Source of the DNA: Areca catechu
Lineage: Eukaryota; Streptophyta; Magnoliopsida; Arecales; Arecaceae
Reading direction: 5' to 3'
DNA: 64,000 bases
Assembly (NCBI GenBank): GCA_021397845.1
Contig: CM038044.1
Span: forward strand, 45,618,354 to 45,682,353
Shown piece after piece: positions 52,714-63,914 of the stretch. The notes under the pieces are model-generated. The model saw nothing but the letters and a program-made list of their open reading frames with translations. It was not told the origin of the DNA and did no database searches. The translations under genes were made by a program, and so were the position numbers. How positions within the stretch are numbered: position 1 is the stretch's first letter; each line of letters begins with the position of its first letter.

Positions 52714-52725
52714 TGGTATCAGTTC
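52714..52725 (+). promoter_or_regulatory. Primer-binding site of element H
   Basis: TGGTATCAGTTC, 3 bases after the LTR end; the last bases differ from TGGTATCAGAGC. Confidence 0.75.
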
Positions 52726-53781
52726 AGGTTTAGGATAGCATTAATCTGCATTCATATCACAAACCCTAATTTCTGCATCCTGTCACCTACATTAGAGGTT
52801 TAGTTTTTGATCAATTTAGGCATCTTGGACATTTTGTTTTTCTATGAAATTTTCATGAGTTGTTCTCTATCTTGTCCTCTATTTTATCAAAATTTTTAAT
52901 TAATTTTATAGGAACCCTAAGTCTCTAAAATTCAGCATATTAGAAACCCTAACAAAATCTTGAAATTTCTACAGTAGCCCGAAAACCCTAAAATTTGCAT
53001 CATCATTTGACTTTTGTTCAGCATCAAATTTGATAGAGTTCATCAACACCATCCATCCTATGTTCTAGAAGTTTTTTCATTTTTTTCTGCATCGAAATCT
53101 GTGTTAAAATCTGCATCTTTTGAAACCCTAATTCTGATATTTCTGTACTTGACTTAACCTAACCTAATCAACTTCCAAATCCCCCAATCCCAAGCCAAAC
53201 ATTGTGTGAAAATCCCAGTTAACTTAAACCTAACTTGACATCTCATAAATTAATTAAAAATATATTTTATTTTTTTATTATTTTAGATTGCATCAGGACT
53301 ATTGAATGCCATCATCTCTTTAATCTAATCTTAAGGGCAATCAATATAACATCAGGGCAGGATTTCATCACCTGTCCTGGGCCCAAAACAACCATCAGCA
53401 CACTAACCTAAGTCTAATTATAATTGATTAGACCTAATTTGCCCTAGAGGGCTAGGTGATACCCACAGGTCGGGTCTGAGTTGTGTGGGCCAACTAGTGC
53501 ATTTAATCCTTTGGCTATTACTGAAATCTGGTGTCTAAGGCTGAAGGTCCAAAGTCAAACGACCTAAGTGGTGTTGTGATTTTTAATTATGTCCCTGCGA
53601 AAGCAGGGGGCCTCCCACACTTCCCCCCTCTACCTGGCCAGAGGAAGGATTAGCTACTGGGTTAAGTGTAAGTTGAGCTGACCCACCCAGTTTTGGCTCT
53701 AGGTCTAGGAAATCCTAGATTAAGTTAATCCATTTTGCATGCTTGGCAGCACCATCTCATTTTGATTGATTATTTAATTAC
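52726..53781 (+). other. 5' leader of element H
   Basis: About 1 kb of untranslated leader, AT-rich, with GCCCTAGAGGGCTAGG and CTACCTGGCCAGAGG phrases near 53440-53640 related to the other leaders. No gene. Confidence 0.65.
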
Positions 53782-55520
53782 ATGACCACTAGACTAGGAA
53801 CCCAATACTAGAAATCCACACCCCAAATCAATTTAGCCATGGATTCCAATTTTGAGGCCTTCATGAAAGCCATGACTGACCAGTTTGCCCAAATGAACAC
53901 CGAAACCCAAGATCGATTTGACCGAATCGATTTATCCAATAACCAAACCAATGCCTAGATAACCTAGTTGACCAAATCCCAAAATCAAATGAACCATATA
54001 TTCAACCAAGTAGACCAACGATTTGATCAGGCAACCACTAGGATCAGTACCCCTCATCAAAATCTTAGTATTAATCAGGAACCTCTTAGTCAACTCATCC
54101 CTGCTACCACAGTTAATAGCCATTTTTCCTTTAGCCAAACCCCTCTTACCACCCCATTGGTTCACTAAGATGACTTAAAAGAAGAAATATATGAGGCTGA
54201 CCCAAGTCTGGTAGAGGAGTATGAAGATAATGAGTCTATTGGAGATCTAGAAGAATACCTTATAGAAGACCCAGGATTAGTTGATTATAACAAAACCCAG
54301 ATAAACCAACCCAAAACCAGTTTGAACAGATGAACCTCCAAACTCATAACCAATTTTCTCAATTAACCGCTCTGATTAATCAAATAAACCAAACCAATAA
54401 CGATATAACCAATAGGTTGGACCAAGTATAGAACCGATTAGGGACTGTAGAGAAAACCCAAGAGTCTAACACTGAACCTGATTTTGACTCCACCCCTTCT
54501 ACCCCTCAAAACCCTAGAAGAGTTCAAACCCATGAACCCTTTGTAGAACATAACCCTAGGAGACCCTAAAACTAGGATCAATTTAAGGAACCCAACCATA
54601 GGGGAAACCAACACCGGGATCAATATCAGGGCCCTAACTTTAGGAGACCCAATCAGGAGGACCAAGACCAGGATGATATGATTCTTAGGAGCATCAGGAT
54701 AGATCCACCCACCTTTGATGGTAACCTAGATTCAAAGGTCTATATCGATTGGGAGGAAGGCATGGAGAGGTACTTTAAATTTTATGCCTTAAGTGAAGAG
54801 AAAAAGTGCCAATTTGTCTAGCTTAGGCTAACTGATCAAGCTAGATTATATTGGGAGCAAGTAGAGCGACTCGATAATCAACTAGACCTTCCACCCATTG
54901 TCACCTAGGAAGCCATGAAGTTAAAGCTTAGGGCTAAATATGTTCCTCCATACTATAAGCGGCGTCTCTTAGATCAATGGTAGAGATTAAAACAAGAGAC
55001 CAAAACTATACTGGAATACATAGCCCAGTTTGATGAGTGTGCCCTAAGATGCGGCATAGATGAACCTGAGTCAGTTACCCTCTCTAGGTTTAGACATGGT
55101 CTTAGAGAGGATATCTAAAGGGAGATGTACCTTACAAAAGTTGAACACATGGACCATACCTATCATGTAGCTGAAAACTTTGAAAGGTTCCAGAGAGTAC
55201 CTATAGTTAGGAGACCTGAACCCTTTAAATTCAATACTCCTATATTTAGGCCCAACCCAAACCAGGCTTACCGAAACCGACCTAGCTTTAACCAAAACCG
55301 CCCTAACCCCAACCCAGGTTAGCCAAACCCAAACCTAAGTCGACCCAACCCTAACCCACGTCTGAGTCAGGCTAGTTCAAGTAACTCAGCATCTTTTAGG
55401 AATGATAAGGGTAAGGCACTAGCTTTCCAGAAGAACCCAAGCCCCAGCCCTAATGCCTGCTTTAGGTGCAACAAGGTAGGTCATTTTGCTAGCCAATGTC
55501 CCATCCGGTCTTTGCACATA
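53782..55520 (+). pseudogene. Gag of element H
   Basis: ATG at 53782 (MTTRLGTQY, then a stop); a second start at 53839, MDSNFEAFMKAMTDQFAQMN. Coiled N-terminal text follows, then an acidic EEIYEADPSLVEEYEDNES block (54183-54240). Gag domain from 54680: PPTFDGNLDSKVYIDWEEGM, YFKFYALSEEKKCQFV, LKLRAKYVPPYYKRRLLDQW, YIAQFDECALRCGI and FRHGLREDI. A Pro/Asn-rich linker leads to the zinc knuckle CFRCNKVGHFASQC (55458-55499), intact CCHC. Stops at several sites, mostly TAG where relatives have Gln. It is one frame with protease and RT downstream. Confidence 0.88.
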
Positions 55521-55920
55521 GGGGAGCTTGAGGAAGATGAGCCTGAACCCAATAACGATGAAGAGGAAGAGGTCTATGAAGCTGAACCAGACTTAGTTGA
55601 GGAATATGGAGGTGATGAGGAGGATTTTAATCAATCATACCTCGTAGAGATAGTTAGATGCATCTTGTCCCAAAGTAAAACCCCGGACGATTGGCATAGG
55701 ACCAACATCCTACAAACCTTTATGAAGATTGGGGACAAGGTGTGCAAAATAATTATAGATAGTGGGTGCTGTGTGAATTCCATGTCCCATAAGGCTGTCA
55801 AAACCCTAGGCTTACACCCAGTTCCTCACTCGAATCCCTATAAGGTATCCTGGATAGATTTCACCTCTATACCCATTAAGTCCAGATGCCAAGTCTAGAT
55901 CCAACTTCAATCATATTAGG
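55512..55920 (+). pseudogene. Protease region of element H
   Basis: In frame with gag: acidic EEEVYEAEPDLVEEYGGDEE, then the retropepsin part ILQTFMKIGDKVCKIIIDSG with the catalytic IIDSGCCVNSMSHKA, KTLGLHPVPHSNPY and VSWIDFTSIPI. The DSG triad is intact (DSGC; chromoviruses often have DSGA or DSGS/C). Stops at 55896 and 55917 separate it from RT. It would cut the Gag-Pol polyprotein. Confidence 0.85.
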
Positions 55921-55925
55921 ATAAA

Positions 55926-57455
55926 GTGTGGTGTGATGTTGTGCCCATGGGGGTTAGTAGTATAATCATAGGATGGCTATGGTTCTTTGATCATGATGCC
56001 ACCCTTTATGGCCGATCTAATGCATGTATGTTCACCTTTCATGGGAAGAAGATCACCATAAACCCCACCCCACCTCAAGAATCAATAAAGAGAGAATCTA
56101 GCTCACTTAAGAAGAAAAAGTCTGGAATTAATCTAATCACTGCAAAAGAGCTAGAAAAAGAGATATCTGAGGGCACTACTATTTGGATGTTAGCTATGAA
56201 GGAAGTATCTGATCCTATTGATAGAGAGTACCCTCAAGAGGTTAAGGGAGTCTTGAATGAGTTTAGTGACATATTTCCTAAAGATTTTCCTGACCACTTA
56301 CCACCTCTTAGGGACGTCCAACATGCAATTGATTTAGTCCCAGGAGCTACCCTACCTAACCTACCTCATTATAGGATGAACCCAGCTGAACACTTAGAGC
56401 TTCAACGACAGGTAGGAGAGCTTCTTAGAAAAGGGTTTATTAGGAAGAGCCTAAGTCCTTGTACTGTACCAGTCCTATTAACCCCTAAGAAAGATGGCAT
56501 GTGGAGGATGTGTGTTGAAAGCCATGCTATAAATAAGATAACTATGAAGTATAGGTTTCCCATCCCCCGCTTGGATGATATGTTGGATATGATGGTGGGA
56601 GCCATAATTTTTTCCAAGATAGACCTTAAGAGTGGCTACCATCAGGTTCGAATTAGACCCGGGGATGAGTGGAAAATAGCTTTTAAAACCAAAGATGGTC
56701 TATATAAGTGGGCCATAATGCCTTTTGGGTTATCCAATGCCCCTAGCACTTTCATGAGAATTATGACCCAAGTTCTTAGGATGTTCATAGGTAAATTTGT
56801 GGTAGTATATTTTGATGACATCCTGATTTATAGCAAAACTAAGGAAGGTCATATAGAACATCTAAAACAAGTTTGCTTGACCCTTAGGAAAGAGAACCTC
56901 TATGTTAATTTGAAGAAGTGTGATTTCATGACCCATAAAGTTATCTTCCTAGGCTTTGTGGTGATCCCTGAAGGAGTAGTAGCTGACCCTGAAAAGGTTA
57001 GATCCATAGTAGAGTGGCCAGTACCCACTAGTGTCCATGAAGTTAGAAGTTTCCATGGTCTAGCCACTTTCTACAAACAGTTTATTAAGGAGTTTAGCAC
57101 CATAATAGCACCAATTACTGATTGTATTAGGAAGGAAAATTTTGAATGGACCAAAGCTACAAATAAAGCCTTCCTAGAGATTAAAACTAAGATGACACAA
57201 GCACCCATCTTGAGGTTACTCAATTTTACTAAGGTCTTTGAGGTAGCTTGTGATGCTTCGGGAATCGGCATTGGAGGAGTTCTGAGCCAAGAGAATCACC
57301 CAGTAGCCTTCTTTAGTAAGAAACTTAATGAGACTAAACTTAAGTACTCAACCTATGACAAAGAGTTTTATGCGGTAGTACAAGCTCTTAGATATTGGAG
57401 ACATTATTTACTACCCCAGGAGTTTGTTTTATATTCTGATCATGAAGCACTCTGA
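55926..57455 (+). CDS. Reverse transcriptase and RNase H (N-terminal part) of element H
   Basis: 509 uninterrupted residues in the same frame as gag and protease. It opens in the protease tail (VVPMGVSSIIIGWLWFFDHD, the (I/L)G-W-L flap partner). Then FPDHLPPLRDVQHAIDLVPG, RKGFIRKSLSPCTVPVLLTP, KDGMWRMCVESHAINKITMK and FPIPRLDDMLDMM. Next SKIDLKSGYHQVRIRPGDEW (catalytic Asp), FGLSNAPSTFMRIMTQVL and VVYFDDILIYSKTKEGHIEH (YFDD, catalytic pair). The connection PVPTSVHEVRSFHGLATFYK leads to RNase H with EVACDASGIGIGGVLSQE (Asp), KEFYAVVQALRYWRHYL and YSDHEAL, ending at TGA 57453. The RT domain looks complete. The frame is truncated only by a single-base type stop in RNase H. Confidence 0.92.
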   Translation: MWCDVVPMGVSSIIIGWLWFFDHDATLYGRSNACMFTFHGKKITINPTPPQESIKRESSSLKKKKSGINLITAKELEKEISEGTTIWMLAMKEVSDPIDREYPQEVKGVLNEFSDIFPKDFPDHLPPLRDVQHAIDLVPGATLPNLPHYRMNPAEHLELQRQVGELLRKGFIRKSLSPCTVPVLLTPKKDGMWRMCVESHAINKITMKYRFPIPRLDDMLDMMVGAIIFSKIDLKSGYHQVRIRPGDEWKIAFKTKDGLYKWAIMPFGLSNAPSTFMRIMTQVLRMFIGKFVVVYFDDILIYSKTKEGHIEHLKQVCLTLRKENLYVNLKKCDFMTHKVIFLGFVVIPEGVVADPEKVRSIVEWPVPTSVHEVRSFHGLATFYKQFIKEFSTIIAPITDCIRKENFEWTKATNKAFLEIKTKMTQAPILRLLNFTKVFEVACDASGIGIGGVLSQENHPVAFFSKKLNETKLKYSTYDKEFYAVVQALRYWRHYLLPQEFVLYSDHEAL

Positions 57456-58558
57456 TTTTTGAACTCCCAAAAGAAATTAAACCCTAGGCATGCTAAGTGG
57501 GTAGAATTAATACAAGCCTATACCTTTGTACTCAAACACCAGGCTGGGACTGAAAACAAGGTAGCTAATGCCCTTAGCAGATGAGCCTTACTTCTGAATA
57601 TTGTTAGCACTGAAGTCATTGGATTTGATAGGTTGAAAGAAGAATATGAAGCATGTCCAGACTTTAGTGAGATTTTCCAAACCCTTTCCCAAGGACCATC
57701 TAGTACCCATAGCGAATACACCCTACAAGATGGTTATTTGTTTAAAAATAATAGATTGTGTATTCCCAGAACATCACTTGGAGAATTCTTAGTCTGGGAA
57801 ACCCATGCTGGAGGCCTTACTGGTCATTTTAGAAGAAATAAGACTATCTTAGCTATAGAGGACCAGTTCTTTTGGCCTAGTTTAAAGAGGGACGTTGCCA
57901 ATATAGTGTGCAGATGTAGAACCTGTGCTGTTACCAAACAGCAGAAACAAAATACTAGATTATATACCCCCTACCCATACCAGACTGTCCATGGCAGGAC
58001 TTAAGCATGGACTTTGTTTTAGGCCTACCTAAGACCATCAGGAAATATGATTCCATATTCGTAGTGGTCGATAGGTTTTCTAAAATGGCCCATTTTATAC
58101 CCTACTCTCAAACTTTTAACGCATCTAGAGTAGCCCGTCTTTTCCATGACCATGTGGTTAGGTTACATGGATTTCCTTAAACTATAGTGTCAGATAGGGA
58201 TGTTCGCTTTACCAGTTACTTTTGGAAAACCCTTTGGCACTTATTAGGAACCAAATTAAAATTTTCTATAGCCTACTACACACAGACTGATGGTCAGACC
58301 GAGGTAGTGAATAGAAGCTTAGGAAACCTTCTTAGATGCCTCGTAGGTAAACACACGGGAAATTGGGACCTATTGTTACCCCGAGCTGAATTTGCTTACA
58401 ATAGTTCTATTAATAGGTCCATAGGGAAGAGTCATTTTGAGGTTGTGCATGGATACAAACCTAATAAACCACTTGATTTGATACCCTTACCCTTACATGC
58501 ACGAGTTTCTGAGTCAGCTGAGTCATTTGCATAGAATGTTAGGGATTTTCATAAAAAA
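57456..58558 (+). pseudogene. RNase H end and integrase zinc finger and core of element H
   Basis: Continues FLNSQKKLNPRHAKWVE, stop at 57583, then ERLKEEYEACPDFSE-like text. HHCC zinc finger: HAGGLTGHFRRNKTI and CRCRTCAVTKQQKQN. After a frame shift near 57990: DLSMDFVLGLPKTIRKYDSI (Asp), VVDRFSKMAHFIPY, VSDRDVRFTSYFWKTLWHLL (Asp), TDGQTEVVNRSLGNLLRCLV (Glu), NWDLLLPRAEFAYNSSINRS and HGYKPNKPLDLIPLP. It ends at TAG before the solo LTR at 58564. The catalytic D, D, E are all present. Confidence 0.88.
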
Positions 58559-59369
58559 ATTAGTGAGGGGACATCACCAACACAGATCTCGAAGTAAGCA
58601 TGAATCCTGAAGTTGCACAAATCTCAGAGCAGCATGAATTCCGGAGCAGCATGAATTTTGATGTAGTATGAATTTCGATGCAAATAAATTTAGATTTGAA
58701 GATCATTTCATCCTCCACATAAGAAGGTTCCCACATGAATTCCAAGTGGCACCCAACACATGAAGACACAAGAATGCCCACATGACTGCCAAGTGGCGCC
58801 CATGCATGCAGATTTTCAGATTTAGACACTTGGCAACCATAATGAGATACTTGGCACCCATGCATTTTGCCACCCCTTTTAATGAAACTTGAAATTCAAA
58901 ACTACCTTCCCCCTCTTTCTTTGTAAAATTTGAATTTCAAATGGGACTTAGAAGGCTATAAATATGCCCCTAATCTCTTTGTAAAAGATGGATGTGATGA
59001 ATAAAATTTTTTTTAGAGAAGAGTGATTCTTCTTTTGCTCCGTGAGGAGAGGGTGTGAAGCCCAACCCCAGGACATGATATGAGGTCATGTCTAGTTATC
59101 CCCTTCCTTGATTCCATCTTCCTTACCACCCTCATGTCCTTTAAGATTCATCCTAACAGCTCCATTAGTGAGGTGGGTGAGATTCTCTAAAGGTGAGAGG
59201 TCTCTTTGTTAGAGCGAGTCCAAAGTCCATGAGATCTAGATCCCTGTCCTTCATCCCAATTATTTCCTTCTCCACTCCCTTACAAAAAATACAAAAAAAA
59301 AGTACCCTAATCTTGGTGACTTCTCAACTTGCCGATGATCTTACCCCGATCCCATGCCACATTAATTAG
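58559..59369 (+). mobile_element. Solo LTR of family A nested in H integrase
   Basis: LTR 58564-59364 (801 bp), TGAGGGGACATC to CCACATTA, with perfect ATTAG duplications (58559-58563 and 59365-59369). The H frame rejoins across it (HKKI then SQKINLSNE). The end reads CATTA where the family ends CATCA, consistent with one C to T change. Relative of 250-899. Confidence 0.92.
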
Positions 59370-59768
59370 CCAAAAGATAAACCTAAGTAATGAACTATAT
59401 AAGAACTTGGCTAATTCTCGAAAAAGAGCTAAAGAATTTTTTGCATGGGATTTTGTGATGATCAGGCTTAGGCCTGAACGGTTCCCTCTAGGGACCGTAA
59501 AGAAACTTCATGCTCGTAGACCTGGCCCATTCAAGATAATAAATAGAGTTGGACCCAATGCCTATGTGCTTCAGTTACCACCCGACTTAGGTATTAGTTT
59601 CACCTTCAACATCTCAGATCTTGTAGAGTATAGGGAGCCAGCAGCAATTCCCAGCAAGCCTTTTGGACCTATCCCTTCCATTGAGAGTGAGCCTGCCCTA
59701 GAGTGTCCACCAACCAATTGGCCAAATAGTGAGGAAAAGATTGAGAGAATCATGGATGATCAAGCTAT
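59365..59768 (+). pseudogene. Integrase C-terminal domain of element H, up to the copia solo LTR
   Basis: Reads QKINLSNELYKNLANSRKRA, DFVMIRLRPERFPLGTVKKL, RVGPNAYVLQLPPDLGISFT, EYREPAAIPSKPFGPIPSIE, then ECPPTNWP and IERIMDDQAI, where the next solo LTR begins. The frame is open over this stretch. Confidence 0.88.
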
Positions 59769-62203
59769 TGGGAAATGTGTCCCAAAGCTAATTACCTATG
59801 TTGTAGGCGGTTGTGCTCAGTATTATAATTAGTATATGAATTAATAAAACTTTATTTTGGTAACTCATCGCATTTTTCATTTTCCTGTAAAGAACTCTAT
59901 TTATGTGATGAAGTCCTTAGGACTGCACTGACTTCGATATAGAGAGGATATTTCGAGTAGTCCTTTAAATAGGTTCACAACCAAAGGATACATTATACAG
60001 GATGGCAATGTATCAAGTGTAGGTTGTTGTGGTTCACATCGTTTGGTTGTCCTCTTAACCAAAGGAGTGTGGTGACACTGATGTGATCTGCAAGTGGGAT
60101 GTCTGACATCTCATTGAAAGTGACTCCATGGAGCTCCTTTCTACCAAAGGATTGCTCGTGATTGGATATGGGTATATGTGTCCCTCCGACCTGATGTCAC
60201 CATGGTAGCTTGCAAGCAACTCCCTGTGCTTTGGTGCTGAACTACCCGGATTACTAATCCGATGACAGAAGGTTTCTGGGTACAGGCAAGTACTTGTGAA
60301 GCAGTGATGGACCAAGATGGAATTGACCTGTCCAAATTGTTTGGATTGAATGTCTCACAGTGTCTTAATTTAGCAAATCATCGGCCGGGGTAGTCCTAGT
60401 GAGGAGTCACTGGACTTGCGAGGTTGAGACATATTATGGATTGACTCAGTTAAGGTTGGTAGTCTAACCCTAGGTCATCTTGAGCATTGGAGGTCAAAGG
60501 GATGAATTATACGGTAACTATATGCCAGAGGTTCGATATATTGCTCTCGCATCTTCGGCCTATCCGAACATCGAGACCCATTGCTAGATGGTATCTTGTG
60601 CTGGTACTGGAAGTGTTCCGGTGCTACTATTTAGGTTCGAACCTATGAGGTCACATGCCATAGAGAATTTCTTCCTGATCTAGGAACCGATCAATGATTG
60701 GGAATCATTTCGGTATTAAGGTCAAACGGTTTAATTAAGCATACATTGGATTTTTCTAGTCTGATTTGGATCGACCAGGATGAGTTTGGGTCAACTAGGA
60801 ATTATTCCTGGAAGACCAGGACTGAACCAAATTTTATTGCTCAATGGATTTGGTTTTGAACCAGTTTTTTAAACTTGGTTTGTTGAACCGGTTTATATCA
60901 AGGCTTGGTTCTCATTTGCTTTCTCCTTGCTATTATGAAATATCAGTTTATTTAATTGGCTTGGTTCATGGTGTTTTCTTCCCTGCTCACGGTAATTGCC
61001 AGCTACTTTTCAAATCTTGTTTTGAATGGGTTTTGTATACCGTGAAGATCAAAGGCATTTGGAAGATCAGATAACAATCACAAGCACCGTGATCAGGAAG
61101 GGTCTTACGGTGGTTGTCTCCCTCTCATCCTCTTCCCTCTCCACGTCTCTCCTTCCTCTTTATCGCTTGGGTTTCATTGTGTTTTGCCCGTGTTATTTTT
61201 TCCTCTTCAATTCCATTTTGTATAAACTGATCCAAAGGAGTTTGGATTTATCTGGGTTTCTTCTCTAGTATTTTATCTGGACTGCTCTTCCATTATTTTC
61301 CCTTGCCTTCACGGATTTATTTCTCCGCCTGTATATACACCCTGTTGGTTGAAGGCTCGAAGGTTCAAGAGAGAAGAGATAGAGAAGCATCAGGGGGTGA
61401 AATAGAGAGAATAGAGTAACAAGAGAGAAGAAGGAACGGTGCATGTGGGAGTTAGGAATAAAACAGGGCTTCATGGATTTTTATCCTTTTTCTTGCTATA
61501 AGGCCGTGCGGTTTGGTTGCTGGCCATGAGTTTTTTAGGGGAGAAACAGGGGAAGTAAGAGGGAGATTTTTTGTGGTCTAGGCATGAGATTTTGTGACTA
61601 ATTTTTGTGTAGAAATTAGTTAAAGTGTTTTGTGATTTCCTTCCCTAGTTCTTTAGTTTCCAGTGTGTGCTATTCATGGAGTCTAGGTGGTCTTGGAGAA
61701 GACTGTCCGTGAGATCTGTTTGATTTTCGTGCTCCACATATCCAAACCTATTTTTGGATTCCTGGTGGACTAGCATCCATCTGAGAGTCGGATTAGCGAG
61801 AGCCCTACGCGTGGATACTCTAGAGGATGGATGCTTGGACACCTCGAGAGGTTGCATCAACCTATTTATTTTGCTATTATGGATCTTATTTTGTTGTTGA
61901 AAGAGTTCAACCGATCACTACTGATCTGATCTGAAGACTGAGGGAGTCAGCTTCAGTCAGGTATATTTTATTTTGGTTATCATGCATGCCTAGATCTAGT
62001 TGTTATCATATGATTTATTATTATTGCACTTGCCTATACATGCCTATATATTTTGTTGCATTCATCATGATATGTTAGATCTTGTACATGAGTAGGTTTT
62101 TTCCGCTCCATGCTTAAAGATTTTTAATTATGCAATACCTACTCCCTAGTGTTGCATGCCTAGGGTAGGCTTCCGCTGCTCCAGGTTTTCCTTCACAAGC
62201 CAT
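59764..62203 (+). mobile_element. Copia solo LTR nested in H chromodomain region
   Basis: Insert 59769 to about 62198 (2.4 kb) starting TGGGAAATGTGTCCC, with an imperfect duplication GCTAT / GCCAT (59764-59768 and 62199-62203). The chromodomain reading rejoins (DDQAI then STRNRGYQRYL). The start and middle (GTGGTGACACTGATGTGATC, AGGAGTCACTGGACTTGCGA) resemble Angela/Tork-type copia LTRs in plus orientation. Ends CTTCACA. No coding sequence is evident. The second half with CTTCCGCTGCTCC may include leader-like text. Confidence 0.8.
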
Positions 62204-62440
62204 AAGTACCCGGAATAGAGGCTATCAGAGATATTTGGTATGGTGGCAAGGTCGGCCAGAAACTGAGGACTCATGGATCACCCATGAGGATTTGCAGCAC
62301 CTCAACCCAGACCTACTCGAGCACTATGAAAGCCAAGTTGACCCATACTCGACACGGTCGAGTTCCTCCCACCCCAGGAGAATTGGTGGGGGTACCAGGA
62401 TCAAACATAGATTACTGGGCCCTATCTGGTTTACTTAGTC
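62204..62440 (+). pseudogene. Chromodomain end of element H
   Basis: STRNRGYQRYLVWWQGRPET, EDSWITHEDLQHLNPDLLEH and YESQVDPYSTRSSSSHPRRI, running through the polypurine tract into the LTR and ending RIKHRLLGPIWFT with TAG at 62436-62438. The chromodomain is intact in this stretch. Confidence 0.88.
62371..62383 (+). promoter_or_regulatory. Polypurine tract of element H
   Basis: ACCCCAGGAGAAT immediately before TGGTGGGGG; it is also coding (HPRRI). Confidence 0.75.
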
Positions 62441-63914
62441 ATGTGTCAAAGTTTTGAAAATTTTGTAATCAATTAATATTGAGTCCTGTAATAAATTGAG
62501 GTTAGTTGATTTGTCTCAACCCTCAACCTAGTCCAGTATATTAAGTCATGTACATCAGTATGAGTCCACTTTTTATACCAAAGAGGAGGTTACACTATTT
62601 TGGAGTTCTACCAGGCCTTATTCAGGAGCCAGAGGTAGTTATATTAGCTTATGGGAGCTCAATTGATACCCAGGTGCCCTGATTCCCTCCAAATGCCATT
62701 TTAGATACCAAATTCCCTCCAGATGCTTCTACAATATTCCATATACCAGGAGCCCATTTTTTCCAGGTTATTCCAGCACTCCAGGCCTTAAAATTTCTAA
62801 GCCCAGGAAGCAAGCCCAAGCATGAAGAACCAAGATTCTCTTTTGATATTGGGAATATGCCAACCCAGAGGACCAGGCACCCTAGTTTCCAAGAGGCCCA
62901 AGCCAAAATGCCCTTGGCCCATGGCCGACCTCCCCTTGCTGCCCCAAAGCCCACACATCCAAAGGAATGAGGCGTCCCCACTTGTTGACTTGGTCCAAGC
63001 CTAAGTGAAGAAGGAGAAGACTAGTACTAATCTAAACTAGTTAGGATTCTTAGTTCTTTTAAGCTTTGTAATTCTAACCTAGCTAGGAAAGGACATGTAA
63101 TCTAACTAGAAAAAGGCTTGTTAACCTAAGTGTAACCCTAGTTAGGAGAGGGCATGGAAACTCTATAAATACCCCACCCCTCCCCCTCTTGTAATCAACT
63201 TTTTCTTATGAATACAACTTGCTGAAATTTTGAGTCATTGTCTTGTGTTGGTGTTTTTGTTTTGGTTCTTTACTTTGAGTGCTCTTCTTGTGTACCCTGG
63301 CCGAATCCCTACTGCCCTAGCACCCTTTTGCATCCTTGGAGATCAGCCACGCCCAAGAAAAAGAAGCCCTAGCTGCCATCCAAGACAAGGAGCTTCTTCT
63401 TCCCCGCTGCCAGCTTCTAACCCTAATCCTAATTCCCTTGAAACCCTAGTTTCCCTTTTCTTTTCTTACTTGCTATTTTGATTGACCCCTGATGCTTGTA
63501 AGATCCTCGAGGTGTTTCACCTCCCCAGATGAGGCTTTCCTTGCCTTCAGACTAGGTCCAGATCAGCCTTCTGCTTCAAGGAACTGAAGCTTCTTCTTCT
63601 AGGCTCCAACCAGAGTGTGAGTGATCCCTTCTATTGTAAAGTTTTCAATCTCTGACTAGAAAAAAACCTTCCCTTCTCTTAAACTCTAATTTGATGAAGA
63701 ATAGCTATCCTAAACTAGGAGTTTATCAACTCTCAGGTCCTGGCTACTTATTATTTTGCATGAGCTTTTGCAGGTACGTCAGTTCCTTGCATCACTAGCC
63801 TGTATACTGATTCTTTACTTAATTTTAGGTATTTGGCCACTAAAATAAAAATCTTAAAATCATAAAAAAAATTAGTTTTCTATTTATCATCAGTCCTAGA
63901 GTTGTCCCACATCA
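62384..63914 (+). mobile_element. 3' LTR of element H
   Basis: 1531 bp, TGGTGGGGGTACC to GTCCCACATCA. TATA-like TATAAATACC near 63164 followed by a leader-like segment. Short open frames inside are not credible genes. The partner at the 5' side is reduced to 70 bp, so no duplication can be checked; GGCTA follows. Confidence 0.9.

Larger units (their letters stand above)
52640..63914 (+). mobile_element. Element H: chromovirus (Ty3/gypsy) with full gag-pol, decayed
   Basis: Plus-strand order: a 70-bp remnant of the 5' LTR, primer-binding site, leader, gag, protease, RT, RNase H, integrase, chromodomain, polypurine tract, 3' LTR. Two solo LTRs interrupt integrase (58564-59364 and 59769-62198). 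It is the only element here with a full set of pol domains in one frame, but at least ten in-frame stops disable it. The best open stretch is 509 codons. Confidence 0.92.

Noticed and set aside
250..59364. Family A LTRs at 250 and 58564 as the two ends of one large element
   Set aside because: The right copy has its own ATTAG duplication inside the H integrase, so it is a separate solo LTR.
61026..61268. 80-codon hydrophobic frame inside the copia solo LTR
   Set aside because: It is within a solo LTR, Leu/Ser/Phe-rich low-complexity text, with no homologue recognised.
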